The notes beneath the pieces are model-generated. The model made no database searches, was not told the DNA's origin, and worked only from the letters and a program-made list of their open reading frames with translations. The translations under genes were made by a program, and so were the position numbers. Positions 23,830-34,779 of a stretch of DNA of 64,000 nucleotides are shown here, piece after piece. The DNA is from Ligula intestinalis (taxonomy: Eukaryota; Platyhelminthes; Cestoda; Diphyllobothriidea; Diphyllobothriidae), in NCBI GenBank assembly GCA_036362985.1, contig JAYGXS010000003.1, positions 66,983,075 to 67,047,074 of the forward strand. The letters are read 5' to 3'. Numbering within the stretch: position 1 is the stretch's first letter; each line of letters starts with the position of its first letter.

Positions 23830-24835
23830 CTATCACTAATTTACGCGCAGTTCACCGCGTTTTCTTTCAATCTATTGTAAAACACGCAATGGCCATCGTC
23901 GAACTCTACGTCCGAGCTGTCTGTTATATACCAAGAAATGGCGAAAGGCAGTGGAAAATAAACCTTGGACATTTTTCGCCAATTCCGGCCCATCGTCAGC
24001 CAACCGTTCCGATCGCAGATCATTTAGAACGGGGAATCAAATCTGCAATGGTTCGTCAATGAATGTTAACTATTTGAACGTTACAATATCCATCCATAGA
24101 CAGTTGATTCCGTATTTTATGAAATGTCAACCTAGAGTCTGAAATGCCTCTTTCATTTCAACAAATTAAATTAAAAGTGTGGTCATATTGTTAATCGTGC
24201 AGCCCAATCCAAAAATAATTCAGTTGCGCCAAAACACTTGATTTCGAATGCATCACGCTCTGATGTCCTGCAAAAATATACTAAGAATATAAATGGCTAC
24301 TAAAGTAAAATGCATTTTTGTAACTGATTTGCAAATGTCTTCTTCATTTAAATATATATATCTACAGCAAAAATGCATAAAACATATTCATGAATTCACT
24401 CTTACCGTAGAAAATTATGCTTCCTTCAAATATTTTGCTTGCAGAAAGCAAAACTTTCGATTTTAACAAAAGGATCTTATTATGAGATTTTCTAGAACCA
24501 TAAAATGCACATTCCAATTAGAGTGTATCCGTTAGTTTAGTGATTTAGCCTGTACAGTATATGACTTGATTCACATCGACTACAAAAGAATTTGTGAACC
24601 CTTTGTGGCCTCCTCTTCATATTGTAGAGAAATATGTGATTTTGTTTTGACAGAATGCATACAGCGGGTAGGATGGAAACCTTGAGGATAGTGTAAGGGC
24701 TGGATAGGATTGAAAATTGTTCGATAATTTTGAAAGTTTTTAAAAAAATAAAACACACCCTCCTTTAAACAAATAAATTTGGAGAAGAGTTAAGTTTTTA
24801 CAGATCAATTACAACAAAAAATTGTTTTTGTTCTA
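23830..24835. other. Anonymous DNA
   Basis: Nothing recognised. 24140-24540 and 24700-24830 are AT-rich. Confidence 0.5.
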
Positions 24836-24839
24836 CCAA

Positions 24840-24995
24840 GACAAGTGAACATAAGAGTTCCAGGAAGCAGTTCATGGCATGGAAGTTCTGCGCATGGCTC
24901 AGACTATCCTATCATTACCTATGACTACGGATTCTCAATAGAATTTGAAAGGCCAGGAAAATAAAACTCCTGCTCCAGTGATCGCGTCTTTTTCT
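24840..24995 (+). repeat. Dispersed repeat, partner of 10180-10335
   Basis: Same ordered phrases as the 10.2-kb copy but without the GAA microsatellite, showing that the GAA run is a local expansion. Confidence 0.6.
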
Positions 24996-25079
24996 GTTAG
25001 TTTTTTTAAAACTATATTTAAGTATGTAAGGGCCTTTATAAGCATTGATAAAAATGCTCAATAGTTAGTTAGTAACGCT

Positions 25080-25215
25080 GTTAGAGTATGATCTTTGTAG
25101 ATGATCAGAAAGTAGCTTCTTCGAGAGCAGGCAAGCGTACGTGACCGAAATATCTTGAGAATGAATTGCATGATAATCAATATTACAACCCTATTTACGA
25201 AATCATTTAGAATCA
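25080..25215 (+). repeat. Diverged foldback-element arm
   Basis: AGCTTCTTCGAGAGCAGGCAAGCG, GTGACCGAAATA, CTTGAGAATG, TGCATGATAATCAATATTACAACC resembles the inner part of a foldback right arm (compare 61740-61830 and 3680-3760). No partner arm is evident here. Likely an old truncated copy. Confidence 0.45.
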
Positions 25216-25374
25216 AAAACCCAGATCAGAATTTCGGTAAACATTTCATGAAAAGGGAACTATTCTGTATAACTAGGCAATATGCAACTGTCTGTGAGGG
25301 TTGAAGATAGAACCTTTAAAGCACAGCGAGACGAGCACATCTTATAATGTAGACTACAACCGACAGAACGTCCG

Positions 25375-25455
25375 TTAATGGCTCAGTGGAAGAAAGTTTA
25401 AATACGTAGCACCAAATGACCCTATAGCCCAGGTTTGAATGCCAGGCTCTTGGCC
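25375..25455 (+). repeat. tRNA-like sequence (possible SINE head)
   Basis: TGGCTCAGTGGAAGAAA resembles box A, and AGGTTTGAATGCC about 50 bases further resembles box B. Flanks do not form a convincing acceptor stem by eye, so this is not called a tRNA gene. The sequence after it does not match the common SINE body. Confidence 0.4.
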
Positions 25456-25511
25456 AATTAACTTCGCTTCCCTAAAGATGAAAGCGAAATCAACAATCAC
25501 TTTTCCATTCT

Positions 25512-25533
25512 TGATGGATGGATGGATGGATGA
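25512..25533 (+). repeat. (GATG)5 tetranucleotide repeat
   Basis: Five consecutive GATG units. Confidence 0.85.
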
Positions 25534-25539
25534 CAAATG

Positions 25540-26150
25540 GGAAAATAGGGACTATGGCGTACCTTTAAGAACTGAATACTGCACACGTTCTTTAATTTAA
25601 TAGTAAGCATCCTGTTAGTTTCAGACGTAGTTTAGCCAGAACTCTCTTCGAGGGGATTCTGACAGACTCTAGTGAGAATAAAGTAAGAAAATGAGGACAT
25701 GACGTTTCTGCGCTGGTCACCCACGTTCATTACTATGCAAATACCTAAAGGGGCCTACCTACGAGCGGTGAGAAGCCGACTTTTTGGCTCGTCTTCTTCT
25801 ATTTGAAGAAGGTTTCAGGTGGGCGAAAGCCAGAATCCGGATCTGGGCATCTCCAATAAGAAAACAAGAGATGAGACCCAAAGTTCTCCTTTCGGCAGCG
25901 AGACCAACAACAGGTGTGTTCATTTTATTGTGCCAATTTTGTAGTGCTGGTAGAACGACCAAACGATTCGGCCCAAAATCACGTGAGCACAAGCTTGCAG
26001 AGAAAGCTGTGAATAGACTGCCTCTGCTTTGTGGCAAATTAAAGCATAATTTTACTTTTGGGGATGAGAAGACCGATTCAGTACGTGTGACTTCCTAAAT
26101 ATTGGTAAGCGCTCATCTAGTATTTTTAGTATTTCCGACCAAAACTGGCA
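25540..26150. other. Anonymous DNA
   Basis: A 104-codon plus-strand frame (25784-26098) and a 92-codon minus-strand frame (25759-26037) overlap. Neither has a motif I recognise, and both lie in a slightly GC-richer patch, so neither is called as a gene. Confidence 0.4.
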
Positions 26151-26159
26151 AGGCAGAAA

Positions 26160-26330
26160 TGCGATGGTGCATTGATTAGAACGTCAGATGTCTAGCCAAC
26201 AAGGTCACGAGTTAGGGCACCTGAAATTGCTACCTATGGGGTTGGGTATGGCTAAATGATGACGGTTAATAACAAATCAATGGCCATTATCGTTTCCCTT
26301 GTCTTTGCCATCGACGTATTTCTATCCATT
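26160..26330 (+). mobile_element. tRNA-derived SINE copy 3 (degenerate)
   Basis: GATGGTGCATTGATTAGAACG (box-A-like region) and ACGAGTTAGGGCACC (eroded box B) precede the family body: GGGTATGGCTAAATGATGAC, GGTTAATAACAAATCAATGG, CCATTATCGTTTCCCTTGTC, TTTGCC. Order matches the other copies. Confidence 0.65.
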
Positions 26331-26339
26331 ACTGTAAGC

Positions 26340-28255
26340 TGAAGTGAGATCCTTTCTTTGAGCAGAATAATTTGTTGTCTCGTTTTTCAAGGCCTTTTCC
26401 CTGGGTCGTTGTCAGGCGCAGGGCAAAGTGAAAGTGCCAAGAAATGGCTAATATCGTAAATGCACCTAAAAAATCGACACTGGCGGGGGGTTTGCGCCAT
26501 TAAACCGTCACCGTGTGTCTCATGCGGTTTGGATTGACTCAAGTCTCTCCTATTTTTGACTGACACTTTTGTACGTACCATCTTACTCAATAAACTGGGT
26601 TGATGCGTTAACTATCCGGGGAATATTTGGCCCTCTATTCAAAAACAGCCTGACAGCGAGAGTGTGAGTTTTTTTCCCACTAGTTGGTCAGTCCAGGGTA
26701 TGTGTGTTGACTTGGAACAGGTGGTCTCCTCTTTTTACTACCAACTTATGTTCGTTAATGCGCGTGGCGGCGTTTTTAATGCAATGCCTATGAGTGACTT
26801 TGTGTGGGCCAAATGGGATCTGACAGAAAACATTGTCTTGTCTAATCAGTTGACCGCATCGTCAGGGTGTACCCTTTGGGCGTGTAACGTCGTAGTTGGT
26901 TTGAGCGCTACTTGAAAATAGTGCTTTCTTATGTACTTATAAAAACCATGTTTGAAGTCGTCGATAGCATGCAATCTGTACGTCTGTCAACATGATAGTA
27001 AATATTAGGTCATGAAATCTTAAAAGCCTTTTTTCTCGATGGCTAATAGCAGTACACGTTTGAAGTTCACTCGGATGCGTGCTCCTCTGATTACTTAAAT
27101 GATGGTCGCTATGGCAACAAAATATGTTGAAAACATAATAGGCGCAGTAATTACTTCCAAAAAATGCTTTCGCCGAGCAGGAGAACCTATCAACAGTACT
27201 TATTAAAACTATAAAAAATAAGCAGGTTTGGAGTTGGCCTGTTCAATGTTATCTTGCCAGGAGTTTTTAGTCAGGAGCACACGGTTTCTCGAAAAAAGAA
27301 AGCTATTTTGGACCGTAGATGTACCGTTCTCATAAAATGATAACCGAAATTCTAAATTTGCTTCTGATTAGAGAGGGTTATTTAAGTAGGGTCGTTATGC
27401 TAATTAAAGTTTAGAATAATCCTCAGATATTTCAGTTTTTTAATAATTTCGACTTTAAATGAGATCTTTTTTGCCGGTCGTAAACAAAATGTGCTCTAGA
27501 AAGGGCTGGTCGGGGTATTGGTGTTGTTTCCTGATAAATACGGTATTAAAAATAAATACGAATAAATATGGCTTCATTTTAATACTTTGCCTGCAACCTA
27601 CATCGCCAAATGTCCTTTTTAACCAAAGGGTATATGTTGACAGTAAACAAAAGCTTTTTTAATAACCGAAGACTTTGGGACTCAAACTGCTATCATACTT
27701 GCATTCGATGCTTCCCATCCACAAACTCAATAGTTGGTATGTGAAAAGTATCGTACCTCCATATCTGCTTTAATAAGATGTAATCAATGTGCGCCACGTT
27801 GTGTACTGTAAAACTCGCATTAATAAAGGGACGGAGAGGTTTCTTGCTAAATGGACATTTTAGTGTCTTAAAATTCAAATTATTATAAATCTTTTTAAAC
27901 TAAAAAAGGCTCCCTCTCAAAGAAACAGAGTTTAATAGGACTTAATTTGAGTTTAGTTTCATTACGTATGATATGTATTTGAACTTATAATAGCATTAAA
28001 ATTAATGTAAAAACGGAATACCATTTAAGTAGCCACGTTTACTAGAATTTGCGGTTTGCAAGCAGCCGGAAGGAAGACCGTTCAAATGCCTGCATCCTGC
28101 AGTGACCGAAACAGATTGGCATAAGTTTGCATGATGGTGAATATTGCAGCACAAATTAAGCAATGTTTTTTCTAATCTAAGACAGATTTTGGTTTTTTAG
28201 TTAAGGTTTCAGGAAATAGCACGTCTACTGTACATTATTTCCTCCATACACTCCG
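26340..28255. other. Anonymous DNA
   Basis: No gene or named repeat recognised. 26390-26920 is closer to balanced base composition with unremarkable open frames; 26930-28060 is AT-rich. 28065-28150 (GCAGCCGGAAGGAAGACCG, then CCTGCATCCTGCAGTGACCG, then GCATGATGGTGAATATT) looks like an eroded piece of a foldback arm. Confidence 0.5.
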
Positions 28256-28264
28256 CGTAAAATC

Positions 28265-29567
28265 GAAGGGTTGTTCCGAAATTATTTGCACAATTCCAAC
28301 ACACTCTCGTATTATAAGGCAACCAGAATTTACTTTAGAGGAAACATTTGATTGATCTTTAGGACAGTTTCTTTCCTGCTTGGCATCGGATGAATGAGAC
28401 TCTGGAGGGTTTTAAAGGGGATCTTTCTCCATGCGTTCAGCAGGCATCCCTCCAATCCGGCAACAATAATAGGAGTAGCAATTTCTCATCAACCAAAGTA
28501 GCAAGAATAGACCATGAATTCGCAATTGAATTCAAGTCAGGACTATTTAATGGCCTTATGTCTTACCTCCAGAAATGTGGATTTTTCTCTGATAGCGACC
28601 TCTGGACCTCTTGAGCTGTATGAGCTACACCTTGGTCATGCATAAAAATAGTCCTTGACATGTTCGGGACAAGCTTTTTCTCAAAGTTTCACCTACTTAA
28701 AGATTTATTTCCATTCTTTTGAACAGGTTTTTCTTTAAGGTCTCCTCTATTAAATATTCACTGGTCCCTCGTTGAGCCTGTCGTGCAGTGTGCACGTCAG
28801 AGAGCCCTCCAAATGACACTGCTCCCCACACCATGCCCGTAGAGCTAACAGTTGGAACATCAACATTCTCAACCGTGTGAAGACTTGGACCAAAAGACGT
28901 CACTTCTTTGATTTGAAGGAGGAAGTACTTTATACGGCGATTAATCGGAGAGGATGACTTGTTTCGAGTCGTCTATCGTCCACCACTTGCCCATCTTATA
29001 GAAGACCATCCTACCTTTCATTTGTCTTTCTGTTAGTCAAAGGAATTTCCTTCTGTTATAGGTGATAGCGTCCAAATTTTCATGCCAATATCGGTTCCCA
29101 GTAGACTTAGAACGCTTCAGGCTTTGTGCATTAAGTATTCTTGCGCTCTGCCTTGGTTTACCAATGGATTTTATAATAACGCTTTTTTTAAATTATCCCC
29201 AAAATGTGTGTCGTTTACAGGTCTTTTGCTATTTGAGGGTACCTGTCTGTTTATACTGTGACCATCAATACTCCACTTTCCTGATAGATGCACCTACAGC
29301 TTTAAAAACTTCCATTTGTTTCATCCCGGCGTCTACTTCTGTCCTCTGAGTCTCGTACCAACAGGATCCTAGACACTGCTTTTTTTACAGATTTAAAGTT
29401 TTCTTTTATATCTGTACTCCTGTACTGTAGAGTGAAAATTGGGTGCAATATTTGTTTCAATATATATCACCACCTAATGCGGCTAAGGAAAACATACACA
29501 TTACTGCTGAATATTTAATTTTAAAGAAGTTATCTAAATTTTAAACGGTGCAAATAATTCGGAGACG
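28265..29567 (-). mobile_element. Tc1-like DNA transposon T1, full length but dead
   Basis: Inverted termini: TTGTTCCGAAATTATTTGCAC (plus strand, from about 28270) and TCTCCGAATTATTTGCACC (minus strand, from about 29560). The distance between them, about 1.3 kb, is normal for Tc1/mariner. A decayed transposase gene lies inside on the minus strand. TA flanks cannot be fixed because the extreme ends are eroded. The copy at 36.75 kb starts with the same terminus (TGTCCGAAAATTATTTGCACC). Confidence 0.85.
28330..29345 (-). pseudogene. Tc1-like transposase (broken)
   Basis: Transposases of this family bind the element ends through N-terminal helix-turn-helix domains and cut with a DDE/D catalytic triad. 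From the 5' side (minus strand): near 29335, EVDAGMKQMEVFKAVGASI (helix-turn-helix region); near 28975, VILSD, holding the first catalytic Asp, followed by a stop; 28903-28697, TGMVWGAVSFGGLSDVH; then TIFMHDQGVAHTAQE, with the second Asp of the usual QDGAPAH-type motif; then NSPDLNSIANSWSIL (28540-28500), where the usual catalytic Glu of PIEN is Ala. Frames change several times. Catalytically inactive on sequence grounds. The homologous gene at 36.9-38.7 kb keeps the Glu. Confidence 0.85.
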
Positions 29568-29574
29568 CTATAAG

Positions 29575-31015
29575 TCAAGCACAAAAATAAGTAATAACCT
29601 GCTTCTCATAAAGACTGTGACAATAAGGACAGGGACACAGGGCCAGACTGGGAACCTGCATTAATTTTAGCAAACTACCGCACCTTAAGCTCATATCTAA
29701 GTTACTTGTTTAGGCATTTCTCAATTTCGAATTAAGTGTGGCACATGTCCTTTTTTTGTTGATAATGTCCAAATTAACCTGGAAACGTTTCTCAGATATG
29801 TGGCATTTGATCAGCTTGCCGCCTTCCTCATTCTCTGGAATTACATCATAAAAAATAACGTAATTTACTGTCCAACATCCGAGTCATACACACGTGGACA
29901 AACAATTACAAAGCCTCTTGGCAAATGCTGCAGCGAACGTCGGTTTATTCATGAGGAACCCGTTTAATCTAAGGTGGATATGATGCGACAGTGCGCCGGC
30001 CGTTGCTAGTTTAATTCAAAGTGCATTGTGGGAACGCTTTCTGCTTCCAGTCTCAGGAACAGCCAATCACAGACCAATTCAGACAGAACCCCATCTGACA
30101 ATTATCGTCCGCTAGCTTGCGGTTGTGAGGTTATCTGGAAGTCAATTTCCTATTGCGTATTTTGCTTGTTAACCTTAGCCTTAACACTTCGATAACACGT
30201 CTGAATCGACCACCACAGCAGGACACAGTGTTGCTGCATGTAAAAGTGCCACATTTATAGGGTGAAATTAGTTTGAGCAACGCATCTCATCAGCCCCTAG
30301 TCCCAGAATATTTCCTACGGAAAGTGTGGTTACAGGGTTTTACGTTTGGAGAAACAGGACAGGCAGGGAAGAAAATTTTAAGAAGGAAGTGTAAAGGGAA
30401 AAAAATTTAGTCGAATTCGTTTCCCGAGGCCAGTGCGAGTAAGGTATTCCGCGAGTAACTTGAAGGTGCGCGCGATGCTTTGCACCGCCGACTATACTAA
30501 TCTAACTACAGAACCGTAAGTTGGACCTCTGATGAGTTGAATTAGACGACCTCCTAACCACCATTTCTATTTTTAAAGAGTTTCAAGAAACCGGCAGTTT
30601 GATAATCAAGTTTTCCTGCAAAAGTTACATGACAACGAATATAAATAAAATCGGCAGATATTTATCAACAGGATTTCCAAATACAATAAAATAAAAAGTC
30701 TTAAGCAGTTATTAAAATATATTCTATTGTCTATAATAGTTCCCCACGCAAAAAAACCTGACTACCACCGTTCAATTAAGAACAAACGCTGGAATTACGG
30801 ATTTCTGAGGTGCACTACATAAACTACCGTTGCCGATTCATAGGATGCAATTACCGAGCTACCACATATCCAGCATACTCGGCAGCGCCCATTTTTGACA
30901 TTATTTCCTGTACTTGGTACAGTGGGTACTTATTCACCCACAACCGAGCCTTTAATTGGCCCTTGTTCACTACCATTGTTGATCGCTGGCGTCATAATTA
31001 GTGAAATTTTTGGCT
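29575..31015. other. Anonymous DNA
   Basis: No gene recognised. Apart from the short dispersed repeat at 30000-30095 I see only AT-rich sequence. The 63-codon frame at 30810-31001 has no motif. Confidence 0.5.
30000..30095 (+). repeat. Short dispersed repeat, inverted partner at 34690-34775
   Basis: CAAAGTGCATTGTGGGAACG, CTTTCTGCTTCCAGTCTC, GGAACAGCCAATCACAG matches the reverse complement of 34690-34775 (GTGCATTTTGGGAACGCCTG, CTGCTTCCGGCCTCGAGAAC, ATCCAATTACAGG). Confidence 0.65.
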
Positions 31016-31129
31016 TTCTGATACTGGTTTTTTGTTTGCTGCGTTCGCAGCAAGTTACTTTGTTCACATAAAAGGCTCAGTACGGAATAGGCAGGTGGAA
31101 GGTCATTGTGTTTTTCAGCAGACTCTGAT

Positions 31130-31312
31130 TTGGGCTGGTAGTTTTACCGGAAAAGACAAGGGAGACTGGAATGGCCATTTCTGGCTTATCAGCCGTCGTC
31201 AGCCAGTCATACGCAGACCCAAGTGGCGTCCCACCCACGACTCGAACTCGCGACCTTTCTGATCAGAGTCAAACGCCCTTACCATTCAGCCACGAGCCCG
31301 CTGTCTCACCGG
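31130..31312 (-). mobile_element. tRNA-derived SINE copy 4 (best preserved)
   Basis: Minus strand: GCTCGTGGCTGAATGGTAAG (box A region), then GCGAGTTCGAGTCGTGGGTG (box B), then GACTGGCTGACGACGGCTGA, TAAGCCAGAAATGGCCATTC and CAGTCTCCCTTGTCTTTTCC. This copy defines the family best: a tRNA-like head of about 75 bases joined to a unique body of about 90. No acceptor-stem pairing good enough for a functional tRNA. The body ends near 31130 without an obvious poly-A. Confidence 0.85.
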
Positions 31313-31439
31313 TTTAGGTTAGACGATATTAATACTAATTGATGAACGTTCACATCACCGATAACGGAACTCATCTACACCGCTCTGCTTTGGGTCTCGA
31401 CGGAGGGCCTGACAGTCGTAGCAGCTGGTAGTATAGACA

Positions 31440-31545
31440 GATAATATAGCCGGCAAAGACAAGAGAGACTGGAATGGCCATCTCTGCCTCTTTAGCCGTC
31501 GTCAGCCAGTCATACCCAGACTCAATTGGTGTCCCATCCAAGCTC
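31440..31545 (-). mobile_element. SINE copy 5, body only
   Basis: Minus strand GGGTATGACTGGCTGACGAC, GGCTAAAGAGGCAGAGATGG, CCATTCCAGTCTCTCTTGTC, TTTGCCGG. It is in the same orientation as copy 4 and only about 140 bases away. The tRNA-like head is missing or unrecognisable. Confidence 0.8.
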
Positions 31546-31609
31546 GAGAGAAGATTGGCAATTTTATTCTGCTGGAATGCGCTGCATGGGTACGAATTGA
31601 CGGTCAATG

Positions 31610-32325
31610 TAGGCTAAAAGTTGCTGGGACAAGTGGACGTGATTAATGGTGAATCGACAACATACAACAGCGAAAACATAGCAATCTCATCCAAAGACGA
31701 ATTTTGCTGTTGTGTTTATTTGTTATTAAATTAAAACAAATCGACAGAGAAATTCAGGTGAACACAATAAATGTGCAAAATGAAAGTGTAAAAAGATCTA
31801 CAAATGCCTCCATCGCATGCAAAGGACGTTCATTTGTAGTGAAAATAAGTTTCTTTCCTTCGGATAACGCTTGCAGACAATCTTAGCGGCCAGCACAGCT
31901 TACCTAGCCATCCCAAAGCTCATTCAGTGGGTTGACCATAAAACGGCGGCTGATCGTCTCCCTTCTTTGACGATTGCTTGGATCTCACAGCCTCTAGCTG
32001 CATCCACTGCATCCACGCATGTTTGGTTGTATTTGCATCCACTTGCTTTGATGTGGCTGAGCACGAGGTAAAGGTACAGTGACCCACGATTAACGTGTTT
32101 AATCCGTTCAGGCACCCAAGTCGTCATGTAAAACGAATTTTCCTAGTTAAAATACTGTGAAAAAATGTTGAGCCAACCCCCTGCCAAAATACATGAATAT
32201 AAAATTGTATTATGTACATTGAAGCCTCGGGTGACGAACAGCCCTATCTACCAGCATTTCAGGTACCAGGCTGGCTACTAGCAGAACATTTATTTCGCCT
32301 GCCAAGCTTGCGCTCAGTTAACGGA
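31610..32325. other. Anonymous DNA
   Basis: No gene or named repeat recognised. Short frames of 60-67 codons have no motif. Confidence 0.5.
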
Positions 32326-32333
32326 TTGTCAGT

Positions 32334-33050
32334 GCGTGTGTGTGTGTGTGTCTGAGTGCCTCTGTTCTCGTTTTTGTTTCCCCTCTCTTTTCTTGTTCGT
32401 TCTTTTTTTTTCTAACTCTCAGCGTTATTGTTTTTTCACTCGCCGTCTTGTTTTCTCTCCGTTTATTCTCTCTTTCTTCTTCTCTCTCTTCTTCTTCTCT
32501 TGTAGGATCCGCTCTCAAATGCTCAGCTCTGACCTCTTTTCCTTTTCTGTGCTGCACCCATCCCACCTCAGGCAACCAATCAGCTAGGTTGTGGCCTGTT
32601 GCTCGCGGTGGGGGAGTGTGTGCGGTCGAGCCCTCAGCGCATTTATTTCCTCCCTTTACTCAATCTGGTACGCTTAAAATGATCGCGGTGCGCTAAAATC
32701 CATGGCTTGGGGGGTTGCCAACTGAGGGGATAACTTGGACACCGCAGTCGGCCCAGTGCGTCTTGCCGTGTGCAGTGGCTGTCTGCAGGCTGAGAGGCAG
32801 CCTCAGTGGCTCCTTCCTAATGAGCCTTTATGGTGCTCCTAGTCGCGAGGTTACCTAGCGAGACGTGCTGTTGGTACGCGTGTTGAGAGTTGATCGCGTC
32901 AGCCGTCTGCGACCTCCCCATCTCCGGCCTTCTTGTTTTTTGTCTTCACATCGGGTCCCGATGTGTGGGAGTGGTGAGAGAGTGGGGTAGATTATCTGCG
33001 AGTCTACTTTCGTTGTTTATCTGGTGGGAGTCACCGCGTTGATTCAATTC
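32334..33050 (+). repeat. GC-rich dispersed repeat E, copy 2, with (GT)n and pyrimidine tract
   Basis: Opens with GT dinucleotides (about 32334-32352), then a pyrimidine-rich stretch (32395-32507), then 32580-33030, which matches the reverse complement of 15205-15540. The part equivalent to most of 15540-15860 is replaced by unrelated sequence. Overlapping Ser/Phe- and Cys-rich frames come from base composition and are not genes. Confidence 0.7.
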
Positions 33051-33059
33051 GTTGGAGCT

Positions 33060-33770
33060 CCTGGTGGATATCGTTGAAATCGACGGTCGAACTGTCGTCC
33101 GCCGTTGATTCCTGCTCCAAGCGCGTGGATGCTCGGCCGCCTACACTCAATCAGTCAACTGATGCAGGTTGATAGGATTCGTTTCGCAACGTGACTGTTT
33201 CACATGACGAGTTCTGTCCCGGAGTGGATCTTATTCTTTAACCGAGGTTCCACCGCAACTATAACATACGTAATCATTATAAATGATTTTTTACCGTTTT
33301 CATCTTTATTTTGCCTTAATAAGAGCGTTAGTGGCTTGAGGGAGACGATTGGGGCGTGATGGGGAAGAGGAAAGAGGTAATGGTGGGAGAGAATACTTGT
33401 TCAAAAGCCGACATCTTGATGTGAATAACGAGTTGCTTCCGATTCGAAAACACAATTGAGAATTTCGTGTAACACTTTAGAAAAATGTTTGAATTAAGAG
33501 TTGTAAGAGGGTGGAACAACATGGTTAAACTTCAAATGATGCACAGGAAGTTTCGTAGCTCAGGTATTTGTACATTTTGCTGCATTCAAGGTCTCCCCTT
33601 TCTATCGCCTTTCTATCCCCTTTCTACTTTGACAAGACTGTAGAATTATTTTACAACTAGCAAAACAGGCCAGAAACAGTACTATGTTATTTGAGAATAT
33701 TTAGCTCGATAGCCGGCGGGGGAAATTCTCATTGGTGGACACAGGCACTCGTATAGGTATTAAGGCTAAA
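33060..33770. other. Anonymous DNA
   Basis: Nothing recognised; 33240-33500 is AT-rich. Confidence 0.5.
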
Positions 33771-33905
33771 ACGGCTAACCCTAACACCTACGATCTTTCA
33801 GACCCGGTTCCTTAGGAGATTAGAGAAGTCTTGGGAAGGCCAGAGTAGTAGAAACAATATATTGTTTACAGAATAGTTAGGGGGAAGTTGCCACTCGGTC
33901 CAGCC
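33745..33905 (+). repeat. Dispersed repeat G, copy 1
   Basis: GACCCGGTTCCTTAGGAGAT, GAAGTCTTGGGAAGGCCAGA, GTAGTAGAAACAATATATTG, TTTACAGAATAGTTAGGGGG, AAGTTGCCACTCGGTCCAGC. The same string of phrases occurs at 62165-62310 and, more diverged, at 34480-34640. The leading part (GGCTAACCCTAACACC then GACCCGGTTCC) resembles a tRNA 3' half with box B, so this too may be a SINE. Confidence 0.65.
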
Positions 33906-33909
33906 AGGC

Positions 33910-34470
33910 GTTCAGTCATGAGGGCGCGTAAGCGGGTATCCGCTCAGAGTGGATTCCCAAGTGTTCGTCGTAGCAGGAATTGACTGAGGACTGCAGAGTG
34001 CTTCAGGACGCTGATTGGCCCAGAGGACCTCGGGATGCTAATTGGTCCACCATTTGGGGCGCGTCTTTGAGCCCCGGTCGTGCGAGAGCAAAGGTCGCAC
34101 GTCGGTGCGGACATGCGCAATCGCGCTTGGAAAGGCGCGACTGGGTGACCAAGATTTACCCTACGAGAACACGTCAGTGGCGTCTCGAGTTTGAAGGAGG
34201 TGGGCTGTGGAACCGCTACACACGCACACGCACTGAAAACTTGTTAACTGGACGGAAGGCTCGTCAATCGGAACACGGTTTCTGTTGGTGGCTTGATTGT
34301 TACATGAAATGCTCATAGATGAGGCTGCTCGTTACCCGAGACTCCACTGCATTTGACTTCCTAACTATTGTTGCCATTCGACTGTTGCATTGGCCTGCTG
34401 ACCCATCAAGACGTGGGTTGAATCGAACCTATCGTCGTTCCTCCTCTCGTCCGAGAACGGTTTATCGAGG
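33910..34470. other. Anonymous GC-richer DNA
   Basis: A 112-codon plus-strand frame (33980-34318) rich in Arg and Trp has no motif I recognise. It directly follows repeat G and may be part of a larger unrecognised element rather than a host gene. Confidence 0.4.
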
Positions 34471-34479
34471 TGTGGTTAA

Positions 34480-34645
34480 GGCAAATAGAGGTTAACCCTA
34501 ATGGCTGCGAGCTTCCCGGCCCGTTTTCTATTAAGAGAAGAGAAGTCATTGGAAAGCCAGATCGGAAGGTACAGTATTTTCTGTACAGAATAAATGGGGG
34601 AATAGATAGTAGAAAATTGACTACCAGACGATCACACAACCGCAA
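34480..34645 (+). repeat. Dispersed repeat G, copy 2
   Basis: GGTTAACCCTAATGG, CCCGGCCCGTTTTCTATTAA, AGAGAAGTCATTGGAAAGCC, GTACAGTATTTTCTGTACAG, AATAAATGGGGG parallels copies at 33.75 and 62.17 kb. Confidence 0.6.
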
Positions 34646-34689
34646 GGCAGCGGACGGCTTCTAAAGTGATGTCTGCTCGGCAGTCGTCA

Positions 34690-34775
34690 TCTGAGGCCTT
34701 GAGTGCGCCGGCCTGTAATTGGATGTTCTCGAGGCCGGAAGCAGCAGGCGTTCCCAAAATGCACTTTGACTTTAT
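34690..34775 (-). repeat. Short dispersed repeat, inverted partner of 30000-30095
   Basis: See the plus-strand partner: the reverse complement shares GTGCATT.TGGGAACGC and the phrases that follow it. Confidence 0.65.
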
Positions 34776-34779
34776 CTAG

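Noticed and set aside
23724..24062. 112-codon poly-Thr frame
   Set aside because: Produced by the CTA microsatellite; no other protein feature.
31225..31310. Functional tRNA on the minus strand
   Set aside because: It has good A and B boxes but no seven-pair acceptor stem, and it is joined to the SINE body.
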